Shown here piece by piece: positions 1-6,102 of a stretch of 6,385 nt of DNA. The position numbers were made by a program, and so were the translations under genes. Below the pieces are notes generated by a model. That model was not told the origin of the DNA, searched no databases, and worked only from the letters and a program-made list of their open reading frames with translations. Position 1 is the stretch's first letter. Each line of letters begins with the position of its first letter. This stretch comes from Dehalococcoidales bacterium. Its GTDB lineage: Bacteria > Chloroflexota > Dehalococcoidia > Dehalococcoidales > UBA2162. The stretch lies in assembly GCA_020354275.1 (NCBI GenBank), contig CP070645.1, positions 1,222,472 to 1,228,856 on the forward strand, written 5' to 3'.

Positions 1-304
1 GCGCTCCACGCCAGCTACGGATTAAATGCCAGCCTGTTCTACCGCGGTGGGCCAGCCCTTTTTCCATCATAACCTGTAAGTTTTTTCCCACCGTTTCTTT
101 ATCCAGGTTCAACTTTTCGGCTATCTCCTCGATAGGGGACTCTATCATGTTGAGGATTTTAGCCTGCTCCAGAGTGACCAGCCTGGCCAGCATGTGCGGC
201 ATATGTATGGAGTCCGCTTCCCCGACCTTTGCCGCCAGCTCTTTATAGACAGGGTCAACTTCGGTCTTAAGTATCTCCCGGACCTTCTCGTCATCTCTAG
301 CCAT
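1..304 (-). CDS. Partial winged-helix/HTH-like protein, N-terminal 101 residues
   Basis: An open frame runs from an ATG at 302-304 off the left edge, giving 101 residues without a stop. The start is set by a strong AAGGAGG (311-317, read on the minus strand) six bases upstream. The protein begins MARDDEKVREIL. Residues 37-95 look like a winged helix: LVTLEQAKIL (42-51), then IEEIAEKLNLDKETVGKNLQ (58-77) as the helix-turn-helix, then MMEKGLAHR and a wing ending GWHLIRS. From memory, similar N-terminal domains occur in anaerobic bacteria in front of 4Fe-4S ferredoxin-type domains, but no cysteine motif is visible before the edge. It could therefore be a plain transcription factor, perhaps controlling the divergent CoA-transferase operon, or the sensor-like start of a longer iron-sulfur protein. 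The coding frame is clear; the function is inferred. Confidence 0.75.
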   Translation of the reverse strand, partial: MARDDEKVREILKTEVDPVYKELAAKVGEADSIHMPHMLARLVTLEQAKILNMIESPIEEIAEKLNLDKETVGKNLQVMMEKGLAHRGRTGWHLIRSWRGA

Positions 305-409
305 TGTCTTCCTCCTTATATCTCCTTCAGGCAACCGTTATTTTATGACAATCTGATAAACATCGCAATCGTGTACCCACTCATTCAGCTACCTTTGCTG
401 TACGCAGTT

Positions 410-418
410 ATTGTACCA
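410..418 (-). promoter_or_regulatory. Candidate extended -10 promoter for the left-edge gene
   Basis: The minus strand reads TGGTACAAT, an extended -10 (TGN plus TACAAT, 5 of 6 matches to TATAAT). The hexamer 17 bases upstream is TGTATA, a poor -35, so the call rests on the extended -10. It would give a leader of about 100 bases before the ATG at 304. Prediction only. Confidence 0.35.
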
Positions 419-494
419 CCTTTGATAAGAGTTATACATTCCAAATTTATCACAGGTATAAACTCCGGTAAATTGTATATTATTAAATGTTTGG

Positions 495-503
495 TGGTAT
501 AAT
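495..503 (+). promoter_or_regulatory. Candidate extended -10 promoter for the CoA-transferase operon
   Basis: TGGTATAAT is a perfect extended -10: TG, one base, then consensus TATAAT at 498-503. A TTGTAT lies at 473-478, but the 19-base spacer is long, so the extended element probably carries recognition. Transcription would start near 510 and leave a leader of about 90 bases. The promoter lies about 80 bases from the opposing minus-strand candidate, giving a compact divergent control region. Confidence 0.5.
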
Positions 504-590
504 CACAGAAATCTAAAGACAATAGCCTGAGAGATTCTGATTGACCATAGTCCAGTAATACGCTCGAACAGGTATCTGATATATGCAGAG

Positions 591-599
591 AGGAGGTGA
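591..599 (+). promoter_or_regulatory. Near-perfect ribosome binding site of CoA-transferase A
   Basis: AGGAGGTGA matches the anti-Shine-Dalgarno end of 16S rRNA almost fully, and its GGAGG core ends seven bases before the ATG at 603. It fixes the start of the A subunit and predicts strong translation. Confidence 0.85.
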
Positions 600-602
600 C
601 CA

Positions 603-1400
603 ATGGCAGACAAGATTACAACTGCTGCCGAGGCAGTCGCCGATATAAAGGACGGCTCTCTGATAGCTGCCAATTTCTGGGGGCCGGGTACCCCTTTGTA
701 TCTCTGGCGAGCACTGGCCGAGCAGGGTGCCAAGGACCTGACAGTATGCATTAACAACTATGTACCGAGGGCAGAAGAACTCAGAGAGAAGGGGATGCCA
801 GATGCAGCGCTACTGCTTCCCCAGACTAAAAAAATTATCAGCCCGTTTTGCTCGGCAGGACGGAGTGAGGTACCAACGGCCATTGAGATTGTCAGGCGTA
901 TTGAAGAAGGCACACTCGAGTTTGAAAGCTTGTCCCACGGTTTGTTTATCGAAAGGCTCCATGCCGGCGCTATGCGACTGGGTGGTTTCTACAGCCCCGT
1001 CGGTATCGGCACGCATATTGAGCAAGGCAAGGAGAAACGTATTATCAACGGTATTGAATATATCTTCCATGAGCCCATCATACCGGATGTCGGCCTGATC
1101 AGCGCGGATAAGGCAGATAGGCTGGGGAACCTTGTCTATCACGGCACGGCACGTGCCGCCAACCCGATAATCGCCATGGCCTCCCGCTATACGGTGGCCG
1201 AGGTTTTTGAGATTGTCGAACCGGGTGAGCTGGACCCGGATATTATTGTTACCCCGGCCGCATTCGTGGACCGAATCGTCCTTATTCCTGACGATGATAT
1301 TGCCAGCAGGAACCGGCGGATTGAAAGGCTCCTGGCCAATATCGAGTACCGGCAACGACGGGCGGCCGAAGCTGAGGCTGCCCAGGGAGGAGCACAATGA
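603..1400 (+). CDS. Family I CoA-transferase, subunit A
   Basis: This encodes 265 residues of the alpha subunit of a heterodimeric family I CoA-transferase (PF01144, as in 3-oxoacid, acetate/acetoacetate, 3-oxoadipate or glutaconate CoA-transferases). The enzyme moves CoA between an acyl-CoA and a free acid in the cytoplasm. Family signs are GIGTHIEQGKEKR (134-146), IISADKADRLGNLVY-like sequence around 166-179, ARAANPIIAMA (183-193) and VEPGELDPDIIVTPAAFVDRIV (205-226). The N-terminal glycine loop is unusual: after IKDGSLIA it reads ANFWGPGTP (23-31), where the family normally has a GGFG-type motif. The start is set by AGGAGGTGA at 591-599. The stop overlaps the start of subunit B (ATGA, 1397-1400), so the two are translationally coupled. 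The partner subunit carries the catalytic glutamate. The acid substrate cannot be told from sequence; the family assignment is firm. Confidence 0.93.
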   Translation: MADKITTAAEAVADIKDGSLIAANFWGPGTPLYLWRALAEQGAKDLTVCINNYVPRAEELREKGMPDAALLLPQTKKIISPFCSAGRSEVPTAIEIVRRIEEGTLEFESLSHGLFIERLHAGAMRLGGFYSPVGIGTHIEQGKEKRIINGIEYIFHEPIIPDVGLISADKADRLGNLVYHGTARAANPIIAMASRYTVAEVFEIVEPGELDPDIIVTPAAFVDRIVLIPDDDIASRNRRIERLLANIEYRQRRAAEAEAAQGGAQ

Positions 1401-2062
1401 AAGACAGGTTAACAGATGAACTGGTGGCGATGAGGGTTGCTAAAGAACTGGTACCGGGTGATTACTGTAACCTCGGAATTGGCTTACCGTTGCTCTGTGC
1501 CTCCTATGCTCCGGAAGGTGTAATGATGCAGAGCGAGAACGGCGTTCTTGGTTATGGCCCCTTATATACCAGCGATGAAATAGACCTGATCGACCAGGAT
1601 ATGGTCGATGCTGGGATGAGGTACTTTCAATATGTACCGGGGATGTCCTTCTTCGATATGCTGACGTCATTTGCCATGATAAGGAGTGGCCGGCTGATTA
1701 GCATACTGGGCGGTCTCCAGGTCTCCGAGAAGGGGGACCTGGCCGTACACAGCATGAGTGATGACGAAAAAACAACACGTATTGGCGGCTCTATGGACCT
1801 CACCTTGGGGGCAAAGCAACTCATAGTTGCCATGACCCATAATGCCAAAGATGGCACTCCCAAGGTAGTCCGTCAGCTAACCATGCCGGTTACCGCCAGA
1901 GAGTGTGTTAACCTGATCGTGACCGATATTGCTGTTATCGAGGTCACCTCCAGCGGTCTGGTACTCAAGGAGTTTGCACCAGGCTGGACCCCGAAGGAGG
2001 TGATGGCTGAAACGGAAGCTCCCCTGACCGTTGCCAAAGACCTACGGGAGATGGAGTTTTAA
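1397..2062 (+). CDS. Family I CoA-transferase, subunit B (catalytic)
   Basis: This encodes the 221-residue beta subunit, of usual length for this family. NLGIGLP (25-31) and MMQSENGVLGYGP (43-55) are the classic signatures. Glu47 in the SENG motif is the expected nucleophile that forms the glutamyl-CoA thioester. ILGGLQVSEKGDLA (103-116), GGSMDLTLGAKQLIVAMTH (130-148), KDGTPKVV (151-158) and VTDIAVIEVTSSGLVLKEFAPG (175-196) complete the fold. The ATG lies inside the stop of subunit A, with GGGAGGAG a few bases upstream in the A reading frame, so both subunits should be made in equal amounts. The 57-base gap to the convergent hydratase shows no clear terminator. Possible substrates are short acyl, 3-oxo or dicarboxylic acids; the sequence does not decide. 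Confidence 0.95.
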   Translation: MKDRLTDELVAMRVAKELVPGDYCNLGIGLPLLCASYAPEGVMMQSENGVLGYGPLYTSDEIDLIDQDMVDAGMRYFQYVPGMSFFDMLTSFAMIRSGRLISILGGLQVSEKGDLAVHSMSDDEKTTRIGGSMDLTLGAKQLIVAMTHNAKDGTPKVVRQLTMPVTARECVNLIVTDIAVIEVTSSGLVLKEFAPGWTPKEVMAETEAPLTVAKDLREMEF

Positions 2063-2119
2063 CGCCGCTCTCGTGTAGGTCAGACTATTGACTTTCCTGT
2101 TAGATAATTATTTGATGGG

Positions 2120-2896
2120 CTATTCCGCCTTAAAAACCGGTGCCCTCTTTTCAACAAATGCCCGGACACCCTCGGCACGGTCTTTGGTGCTCCTGAGACC
2201 AACGGCCAGTTCATGTTCCAGTTGTAAGCCTTCATTTAATGGAAGGTTGTAACCCTGGATCATGGCCTGCTTGGTGGCGCGGACGCTGAGCGGTGCTTTC
2301 TGACAGATAGTCTCGGCTATCTGCATGGCGGTGGGCATTAACTGGTCCAGCGGTACCACATCACTGACCAGCCCGATTCTCAGCGCCTCCTGGGCACTGA
2401 TACGCTCACCGGTAAGCAGTATCTTGGCAGCCATTGCCCGAGGAACAAACCTGGGCAACCTCTGTGTACCCCCGGCACCGGCTATTATGCCAATATTGAT
2501 TTCTGGCTGGCCCAGTTCGGCATGCTCAGCAGCGATCCTTATATCGCAGGTCATGGCCAATTCCAGGCCCCCACCGAGGGCGTAGCCGTTGATGGCGGCA
2601 ATAAACGGCTTCCATATCTGGTCAGCCCTTACCCGTTCTACGGTTCTGGCTGGTTCGGCTGCAGCTGCCCCACTGGAGTCTAGACCACGGGCAAACCCCT
2701 TGATATCAGCACCAGCTGAGAAAGCTTTGTCGCCAGCACCGGTGATGATGGCCACCCACAGGTTCGGGTCGTCCCGGAAATCTACCATCGCTTCGTTCAT
2801 TTCCCGGCTCACGTCAGCGCCAAGGGCATTCCTGGCCTCGGGCCGGTTGATGGTCATAATAGCAATCTTCCCCTTTTTTTCGTAATCAACAGCCAT
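2120..2896 (-). CDS. Enoyl-CoA hydratase/isomerase (crotonase) family protein
   Basis: A full-length 258-residue crotonase fold enzyme, expected to hydrate a trans-2-enoyl-CoA to the 3-hydroxyacyl-CoA. FSAGADIKGF (59-68) supplies one oxyanion-hole amide (about Ala63). NGYALGGGLELAMTCDIRIA (103-122) supplies the second (about Gly109) and catalytic Glu112. AELGQPEINIGIIAGAGGTQRL (126-147) supplies the second catalytic Glu132. Both glutamates of true hydratases are kept, which favours hydratase over decarboxylase or dehalogenase members. LTGERISAQEALRIGLV (161-177) and the C-terminal KRAPVFKAE are also typical. A variable stretch rich in Ala, Ser and Gly (about 71-82) follows the oxyanion loop. 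AAGGAG (2904-2909, minus strand) lies seven bases before the ATG, in an A-rich leader. It converges on the CoA-transferase pair, and both could act on the same acyl-CoA pathway. Confidence 0.94.
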   Translation of the reverse strand: MAVDYEKKGKIAIMTINRPEARNALGADVSREMNEAMVDFRDDPNLWVAIITGAGDKAFSAGADIKGFARGLDSSGAAAAEPARTVERVRADQIWKPFIAAINGYALGGGLELAMTCDIRIAAEHAELGQPEINIGIIAGAGGTQRLPRFVPRAMAAKILLTGERISAQEALRIGLVSDVVPLDQLMPTAMQIAETICQKAPLSVRATKQAMIQGYNLPLNEGLQLEHELAVGLRSTKDRAEGVRAFVEKRAPVFKAE

Positions 2897-2927
2897 GATA
2901 CAACTCCTTTTTTTTAACTTTTTTTCA

Positions 2928-2935
2928 GTTTAAAC
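2928..2935. repeat. 8-bp palindrome in the hydratase leader
   Basis: GTTTAAAC is a perfect palindrome about 30 bases upstream of the hydratase start, beside two A-runs on the minus strand. It is short enough to arise by chance; noted only as a possible operator half. Confidence 0.2.
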
Positions 2936-2945
2936 CGGTAATTGT

Positions 2946-3004
2946 GCAATTAAGTGACTCAGAACTCCCTCGCAATTAAACGAAATGGACTTTTACGAAA
3001 TGGA
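2946..3004. repeat. Two pairs of direct repeats between dCMP deaminase and hydratase
   Basis: GCAATTAA occurs at 2946-2953 and 2972-2979 (26-base period). ACGAAATGGA occurs at 2980-2989 and 2995-3004 (15-base period). Together they fill most of the 115-base gap upstream of the hydratase. I could not find a convincing -35/-10 pair for the hydratase here, so they may be operator sites of an unseen promoter or leftovers of local duplication. The repeats are seen directly; the function is unknown. Confidence 0.55.
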
Positions 3005-3011
3005 ATCTAGA

Positions 3012-3512
3012 CTAATACTCTTGCTGGCCATCATATTTATATACTAACTCAATACTGGCTTCCGCTAATAGTTGTTCACTCTCTTCAGCAAGTTGATATT
3101 TACGTTCACAAACTACTTTTTCAATCCCGCAATTAATCAGCAACATGGCACAAGTCCGGCAGGGGGTCATTCTAGTATATACAGTGGCACCTTCAATGGA
3201 AACCCCTCTTTTGGCAGCTTGGCAGATAGCGTTCTGTTCAGCATGCACTGTCCTTAAACAGTGCTCGCTTATTTCACCGTTTTCTTGAATCACTTTCTTC
3301 ATTAAATGTCCTACATCATCGCAATGAGGTAACCCGGCGGGAGATCCAACGTATCCTGTGGCCAACACTTGTTTATCTCGGACAATAACACAACCACTCT
3401 TACCACGGTCGCAAGTCGCCCTGCTTGAAGCAGCATTGGCTAGCTCCAGGAAATAAACATCCCAAGAGGGACGACGATTCTTTTGGCCACCTTCAACCAT
3501 ATTCTTTTCCAT
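3012..3512 (-). CDS. dCMP deaminase family protein (zinc-dependent deoxycytidylate deaminase)
   Basis: This encodes 166 residues of the cytidine/deoxycytidylate deaminase superfamily, most like dCMP deaminases (T4 Cd / ComEB type) that convert dCMP to dUMP for thymidylate synthesis. RPSWDVYFLELANAASSRATC (14-34) is the typical start. ATGYVGSPAGLPHCDDVG (51-68) follows. TVHAEQNAI (88-96) supplies zinc ligand His90 and the proton-shuttling Glu92, and TPCRTCAML (116-124) supplies ligands Cys118 and Cys121. Cys34, Cys64 and His84 could hold a second zinc as in T4 dCMP deaminase. The first ATG (3510-3512) lacks a clear Shine-Dalgarno site; Met5 is an alternative start with only a weak GGAAAAG. Hand-counted GC over 3061-3300 is 104/240 (43%), against 69/120 in a stretch of the adjacent hydratase (2461-2580), a mild hint of separate origin. 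Confidence 0.92.
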   Translation of the reverse strand: MEKNMVEGGQKNRRPSWDVYFLELANAASSRATCDRGKSGCVIVRDKQVLATGYVGSPAGLPHCDDVGHLMKKVIQENGEISEHCLRTVHAEQNAICQAAKRGVSIEGATVYTRMTPCRTCAMLLINCGIEKVVCERKYQLAEESEQLLAEASIELVYKYDGQQEY

Positions 3513-3576
3513 CGTGGACTAAACAACCATACCTGTGTATAAGTCACCAAATCTTTCCGGTTTGTTCGCGTAGAAC

Positions 3577-3605
3577 AGTATAGCAGTTTTCCGTAAAGTT
3601 AACAA
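3577..3605 (-). promoter_or_regulatory. Promoter of the dCMP deaminase gene
   Basis: On the minus strand, TTGTTA (3600-3605, 4 of 6 for -35) is followed by a 17-base spacer and TATACT (3577-3582, 5 of 6 for -10). The spacer ends in TGC, so the -10 is also extended. Transcription would begin near 3570, about 58 bases before the first ATG. This is the best-formed sigma-70-type promoter in the left half. Confidence 0.6.
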
Positions 3606-3673
3606 AACACCTAACTGTTGTGTTGAGTTTCAACCCTCTAATAAATGAAGTCGCCGAAATTCACTAAAGAGTT

Positions 3674-3754
3674 CTGACCTGTAAGGGTTTTGGTATAGCC
3701 ACTAAGCATAAAGTATTAGCTAAACAGGTGAAATTAGGTATTTTATGAGGTCAG
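3674..3754 (+). repeat. Overlapping inverted repeats with mutually exclusive pairing
   Basis: The segment CTGACCTGT (3674-3682) can pair in two ways. ACCTGT (3677-3682) is complementary to ACAGGT (3724-3729). CTGACCT (3674-3680) is complementary to AGGTCAG (3748-3754). The two pairings share 3677-3680 and exclude each other. A perfect palindrome TTAGCTAA sits between them (3716-3723). It could be a switching leader for the small gene downstream, but six- and seven-base matches over this span can arise by chance. Confidence 0.25.
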
Positions 3755-3853
3755 GAATAGGTGCTAAAGCGGAAGCCATGTTTACCACAGGGGTGCTAAG
3801 TTAATAGTTGGACTATGAAAATGGGTGTGAAAGCAATGTAGCAGGAGTTCACC

Positions 3854-4072
3854 ATGAAACTGTTATTTCCCATACCCAACACCCTTCCCCCGGCAGCTTT
3901 CGTCTGGAACTTAAACATCGGCGGTGTTTATGCCGCCATCATAGAGACACTTAAAAGTTAGCTGCCCCCAGAGAGAGATCGAGAGGCGCTTATCGGCCAA
4001 GGAAGGTGGTTATGGGCAAGGTCAAACCCAACAGTCAGAAAGTCTTTGCATCTAAACACCCCCAGTTACTGA
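3854..4072 (+). pseudogene. Short unknown gene interrupted by an in-frame TAG (or a 35-aa small protein)
   Basis: AGGAG (3843-3847) lies six bases before an ATG at 3854. The frame encodes MKLLFPIPNT..., 35 residues with a Pro-rich start and the hydrophobic stretch NIGGVYAAII (21-30), and stops at TAG (3959-3961). The same frame then stays open for 36 more codons (LPPERDREALIGQGRWLWARSNP...) to TGA at 4070-4072. A strong terminator starts 15 bases later, as expected of a real gene end. The part after the TAG reads like a charged amphipathic helix. Possibilities are a nonsense-mutated gene, a 35-residue microprotein, TAG readthrough (for example pyrrolysine), or a base error. An overlapping frame (4012-4137) carrying QKVFASKHP could mean a further frameshift near 4040. 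I do not recognise the family, and no membrane or metal-site motif is clear. Confidence 0.4.
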
Positions 4073-4087
4073 AGTCACCACATACTT

Positions 4088-4118
4088 CTCCTTCTTTGAA
4101 GGGGTTTTATTTTTATTT
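4088..4118 (+). terminator. Intrinsic terminator downstream of the small interrupted gene
   Basis: CTCCTTC (4088-4094) and GAAGGGG (4098-4104) pair as a 7-bp stem with one T-G wobble and a TTT loop. The T-rich tract TTTTATTTTTATTT follows at 4105-4118. The tract is on the plus side only, so the terminator acts on plus-strand transcription. It lies 123 bases before the solute-binding protein ATG, so it cannot end that gene; it implies a separate plus-strand transcript from further left. Confidence 0.8.
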
Positions 4119-4240
4119 GGGGAAGAGATTCTACTGATTTTTCACGAAACATAAACAGTTTTTAGATCAAAATTCCGATTCAATGTAAGACGCCCGGGAA
4201 AGACCGGTTTACATATATTAAATTTCAAGGAGCGGAGAAA

Positions 4241-6082
4241 ATGGAGAAGAAGAAGTTTATCTGGATACTGGTAAGTTGCTTGATGATGGTCACTCTACTG
4301 GTGACATCCTGTGGTGAAGAAGCTACCGATGAAGAGGAAGAGGTTAATGGTGAGGAGGAGGTTAACGGGGAGGAAGAAGAGGAGGTTAACGGGGAGGAAG
4401 AGGAAGATACCACAGGGAAAGACATGGTGCTCAATTCGGTGGGTAAACTGGTAGAGAAGCCAAGGTACGGCGGCTGGTACCATACTGCCCTGGTCAACGA
4501 CGTCCGCGGCTTTGATGATGCCATGACCACCACCCCGGCCTACTTTACCTACACCCTCAACCTCACCCATGACGAATTATGCACTGGCGATTGGACGAAA
4601 GGATTGGAGGGCACCGGTGAAGCTTCCTGGACGGTGTATACCACCTACTTCCCTCATCTACAGGTCGGCATGCTGGCCACAAGCTACGAACTACCCGACA
4701 ACGAGACCATCATCTGGCATATCCGTCAGGGGGTCCATTTCCAGGACAAGCCGCCGGCTAACGGGAGGGAACTGAATGCTCACGACATCGCCTTCAACCT
4801 GAACCGGGCATTTACTTCCTCCGGGTCTTACCTTTCTGGCACTTACCGTCAGGATAGAGACGAAGGCCCCAGGTCTATCACGGCCATCGATGACTGGACG
4901 GTGGAAATGAAGGTACCCCCGGCACGGCAGGTACCGATACTGTTCGCCTCTAATGATTTCGTTTACCATCACTGCCCGGAAGTAATCGAAGAGTATGGAG
5001 ATGCTTCTGACTGGCAGAACTGTCTGGGCACAGGGGCATTCATGCTGACCGATTATGTTCCGGTAAGTACGGTAACACTGGAAAGGAACCCCGACTACTG
5101 GCGTAATGACCCACTCCACCCCGATAACCAGCTGCCCTATCTCGATGGTGTGAAGTACTTCGTTATACCGGATACGGCTACCTCCCTGGCTGCCTTCCGC
5201 ACCGGCAAGCTTGAGGCCAGGACCGGTCTGGTAAAGGATGACTGGGAGTCATTGGTGAGAACCAACCCTGACCTGCTTTGGGACCAGTCGATGCCGACAC
5301 AGAGCGCCTGCATATACATGAGGCAGGACAAACCCGGCCTGCCCTACGATGACATCAGGGTGAGGAAGGCATTGTTCTATGCCATTAACCACCAGGAAAT
5401 AATCGATGAATACTATGGTGGTGAGGCCGAGATGATATGCGGCCCGGTATCCGGCATTCCGGAATACGCGGCAATGTACACCAAGCTTGAGGAGTATTCT
5501 GAGGAAGTCCAGAAGCTTTATGGGTACTACCCAGAAGAGGCCAAGGAACTACTTACCAATGCTGGCTACCCCGATGGATTCACCGCGACAATACTAACTT
5601 CAGCTGAGGGTTTGATCCCCATAGTTAAAGATTACTGGGAGAGAAACCTCAATGTTACCCTAAACATCGATGTGAAGACTACTGCCGTAGTTAACTCCAT
5701 GCTTCAGGGCGGTAAGCAGGAGGATATGTACTACGGCGCAATAGGGGGATCGGTGCTCAAGTGTAACCAGTGGCGTACCGATACATTCCAGAACTACAGC
5801 AAGATTGTCAACGAGGAGTTCAACGAGTGGTTCGAGGAATTCAACCTCGAAATGCTTGACTGGGACAAAATGGGGGCAATGATGAAGGAGATGGAGCCCA
5901 AGATGCGGGCACAGGCCTACTTTATCGACCTGCCCAACGACTACACCTACTACATGTGGTGGCCCTGGTTGAAGAGCTGGCACGGTGAAGTATCTATCGG
6001 TTACTGGAACATGTACCAGGAATATCATTATGTCTGGGTTGACACCGAGCTCAGGGAAGAAATGACGGGAATCAGCAGATAA
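4241..6082 (+). CDS. ABC transporter substrate-binding lipoprotein, family 5 (peptide/nickel type)
   Basis: This encodes 613 residues of an extracytoplasmic solute-binding protein (SBP_bac_5, DppA/OppA/NikA type) that captures a ligand and hands it to an ABC permease. A lysine start and hydrophobic core (6-21) lead to the lipobox VTSC with Cys24 as the lipidated residue. A very acidic linker with repeated EEVNGE follows (25-59). The binding domain begins near RYGGW (75-79). Family signs are TIIWHIRQGVHFQDK (156-170) with NAHDIAFNLNR, GTGAFML...TLERNPDYW (from 263), DIRVRKALFYAINHQEIID (from 371) and EEAKELLTNAGYPDGF (432-447). The C-terminal part is rich in Trp and Tyr. AAGGAG (4227-4232) lies eight bases before the ATG. 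No permease or ATPase gene is adjacent, so the partners must be elsewhere. The ligand is unknown: peptide, nickel chelate, sugar or other are all possible. Confidence 0.93.
   Translation: MEKKKFIWILVSCLMMVTLLVTSCGEEATDEEEEVNGEEEVNGEEEEEVNGEEEEDTTGKDMVLNSVGKLVEKPRYGGWYHTALVNDVRGFDDAMTTTPAYFTYTLNLTHDELCTGDWTKGLEGTGEASWTVYTTYFPHLQVGMLATSYELPDNETIIWHIRQGVHFQDKPPANGRELNAHDIAFNLNRAFTSSGSYLSGTYRQDRDEGPRSITAIDDWTVEMKVPPARQVPILFASNDFVYHHCPEVIEEYGDASDWQNCLGTGAFMLTDYVPVSTVTLERNPDYWRNDPLHPDNQLPYLDGVKYFVIPDTATSLAAFRTGKLEARTGLVKDDWESLVRTNPDLLWDQSMPTQSACIYMRQDKPGLPYDDIRVRKALFYAINHQEIIDEYYGGEAEMICGPVSGIPEYAAMYTKLEEYSEEVQKLYGYYPEEAKELLTNAGYPDGFTATILTSAEGLIPIVKDYWERNLNVTLNIDVKTTAVVNSMLQGGKQEDMYYGAIGGSVLKCNQWRTDTFQNYSKIVNEEFNEWFEEFNLEMLDWDKMGAMMKEMEPKMRAQAYFIDLPNDYTYYMWWPWLKSWHGEVSIGYWNMYQEYHYVWVDTELREEMTGISR
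4337..4402 (+). repeat. In-frame tandem repeat encoding EEVNGE units
   Basis: Three EEVNGE copies occur at residues 33-38, 39-44 and 47-52 of the lipoprotein. The last two lie in an almost exact 24-base tandem unit (8 codons, EEVNGEEE; 4355-4378 and 4379-4402). The repeat forms the linker between the lipid anchor and the binding domain and is a likely site of length change by slippage in steps of whole codons. Confidence 0.85.
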
Positions 6083-6102
6083 GCCAATCTCTACCAATAT
6101 AA

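Larger units (their letters stand above)
3513..4240. other. 728-base stretch without a long gene
   Basis: The left part (3513-3605) is the leader and promoter of the minus-strand dCMP deaminase. The middle (3606-3840) has no reading frame I can support; it holds a set of small inverted repeats and two copies of GGTGCTAA (3760-3767, 3792-3799). The right part holds a short interrupted gene (3854-4072), an intrinsic terminator (4088-4118), and the leader of the solute-binding protein gene (4119-4240), where I see no confident promoter. Confidence 0.6.

Noticed and set aside
527..561. Words resembling a TPP riboswitch (CTGAGA at 527-532 and GTAATAC at 555-561) in the CoA-transferase leader
   Set aside because: The conserved ACCTGATCTGGGTAATACCAGCG core is absent, the flanking stems do not form, and the downstream genes are unrelated to thiamine.
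810..1397. A 195-residue minus-strand open frame opposite CoA-transferase A
   Set aside because: It is the antisense shadow of a well-supported gene, with no family resemblance and no ribosome binding site.
2063..2119. Possible bidirectional terminator between the convergent CoA-transferase and crotonase genes
   Set aside because: I found only three- to four-base stems and no T-run on either strand.
4012..4137. A 41-codon plus-strand frame (MGKVKPNSQKVF...) overlapping the small interrupted gene
   Set aside because: It would read through the strong terminator at 4088-4118, so it is unlikely to be translated as a gene of its own; kept only as a possible frameshift remnant.
3513..4240. Mobile element or CRISPR remnant in the long gap
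   Set aside because: No terminal inverted repeats, target duplication, transposase fragment or regular spaced repeats were seen.
4120..4240. Promoter for the solute-binding protein gene (for example TTCACG-N16-TAGATC around 4141-4168, or TATATT at 4214-4219)
   Set aside because: Matches to the consensus are too poor and no pair has both a fair -35 and a fair -10.
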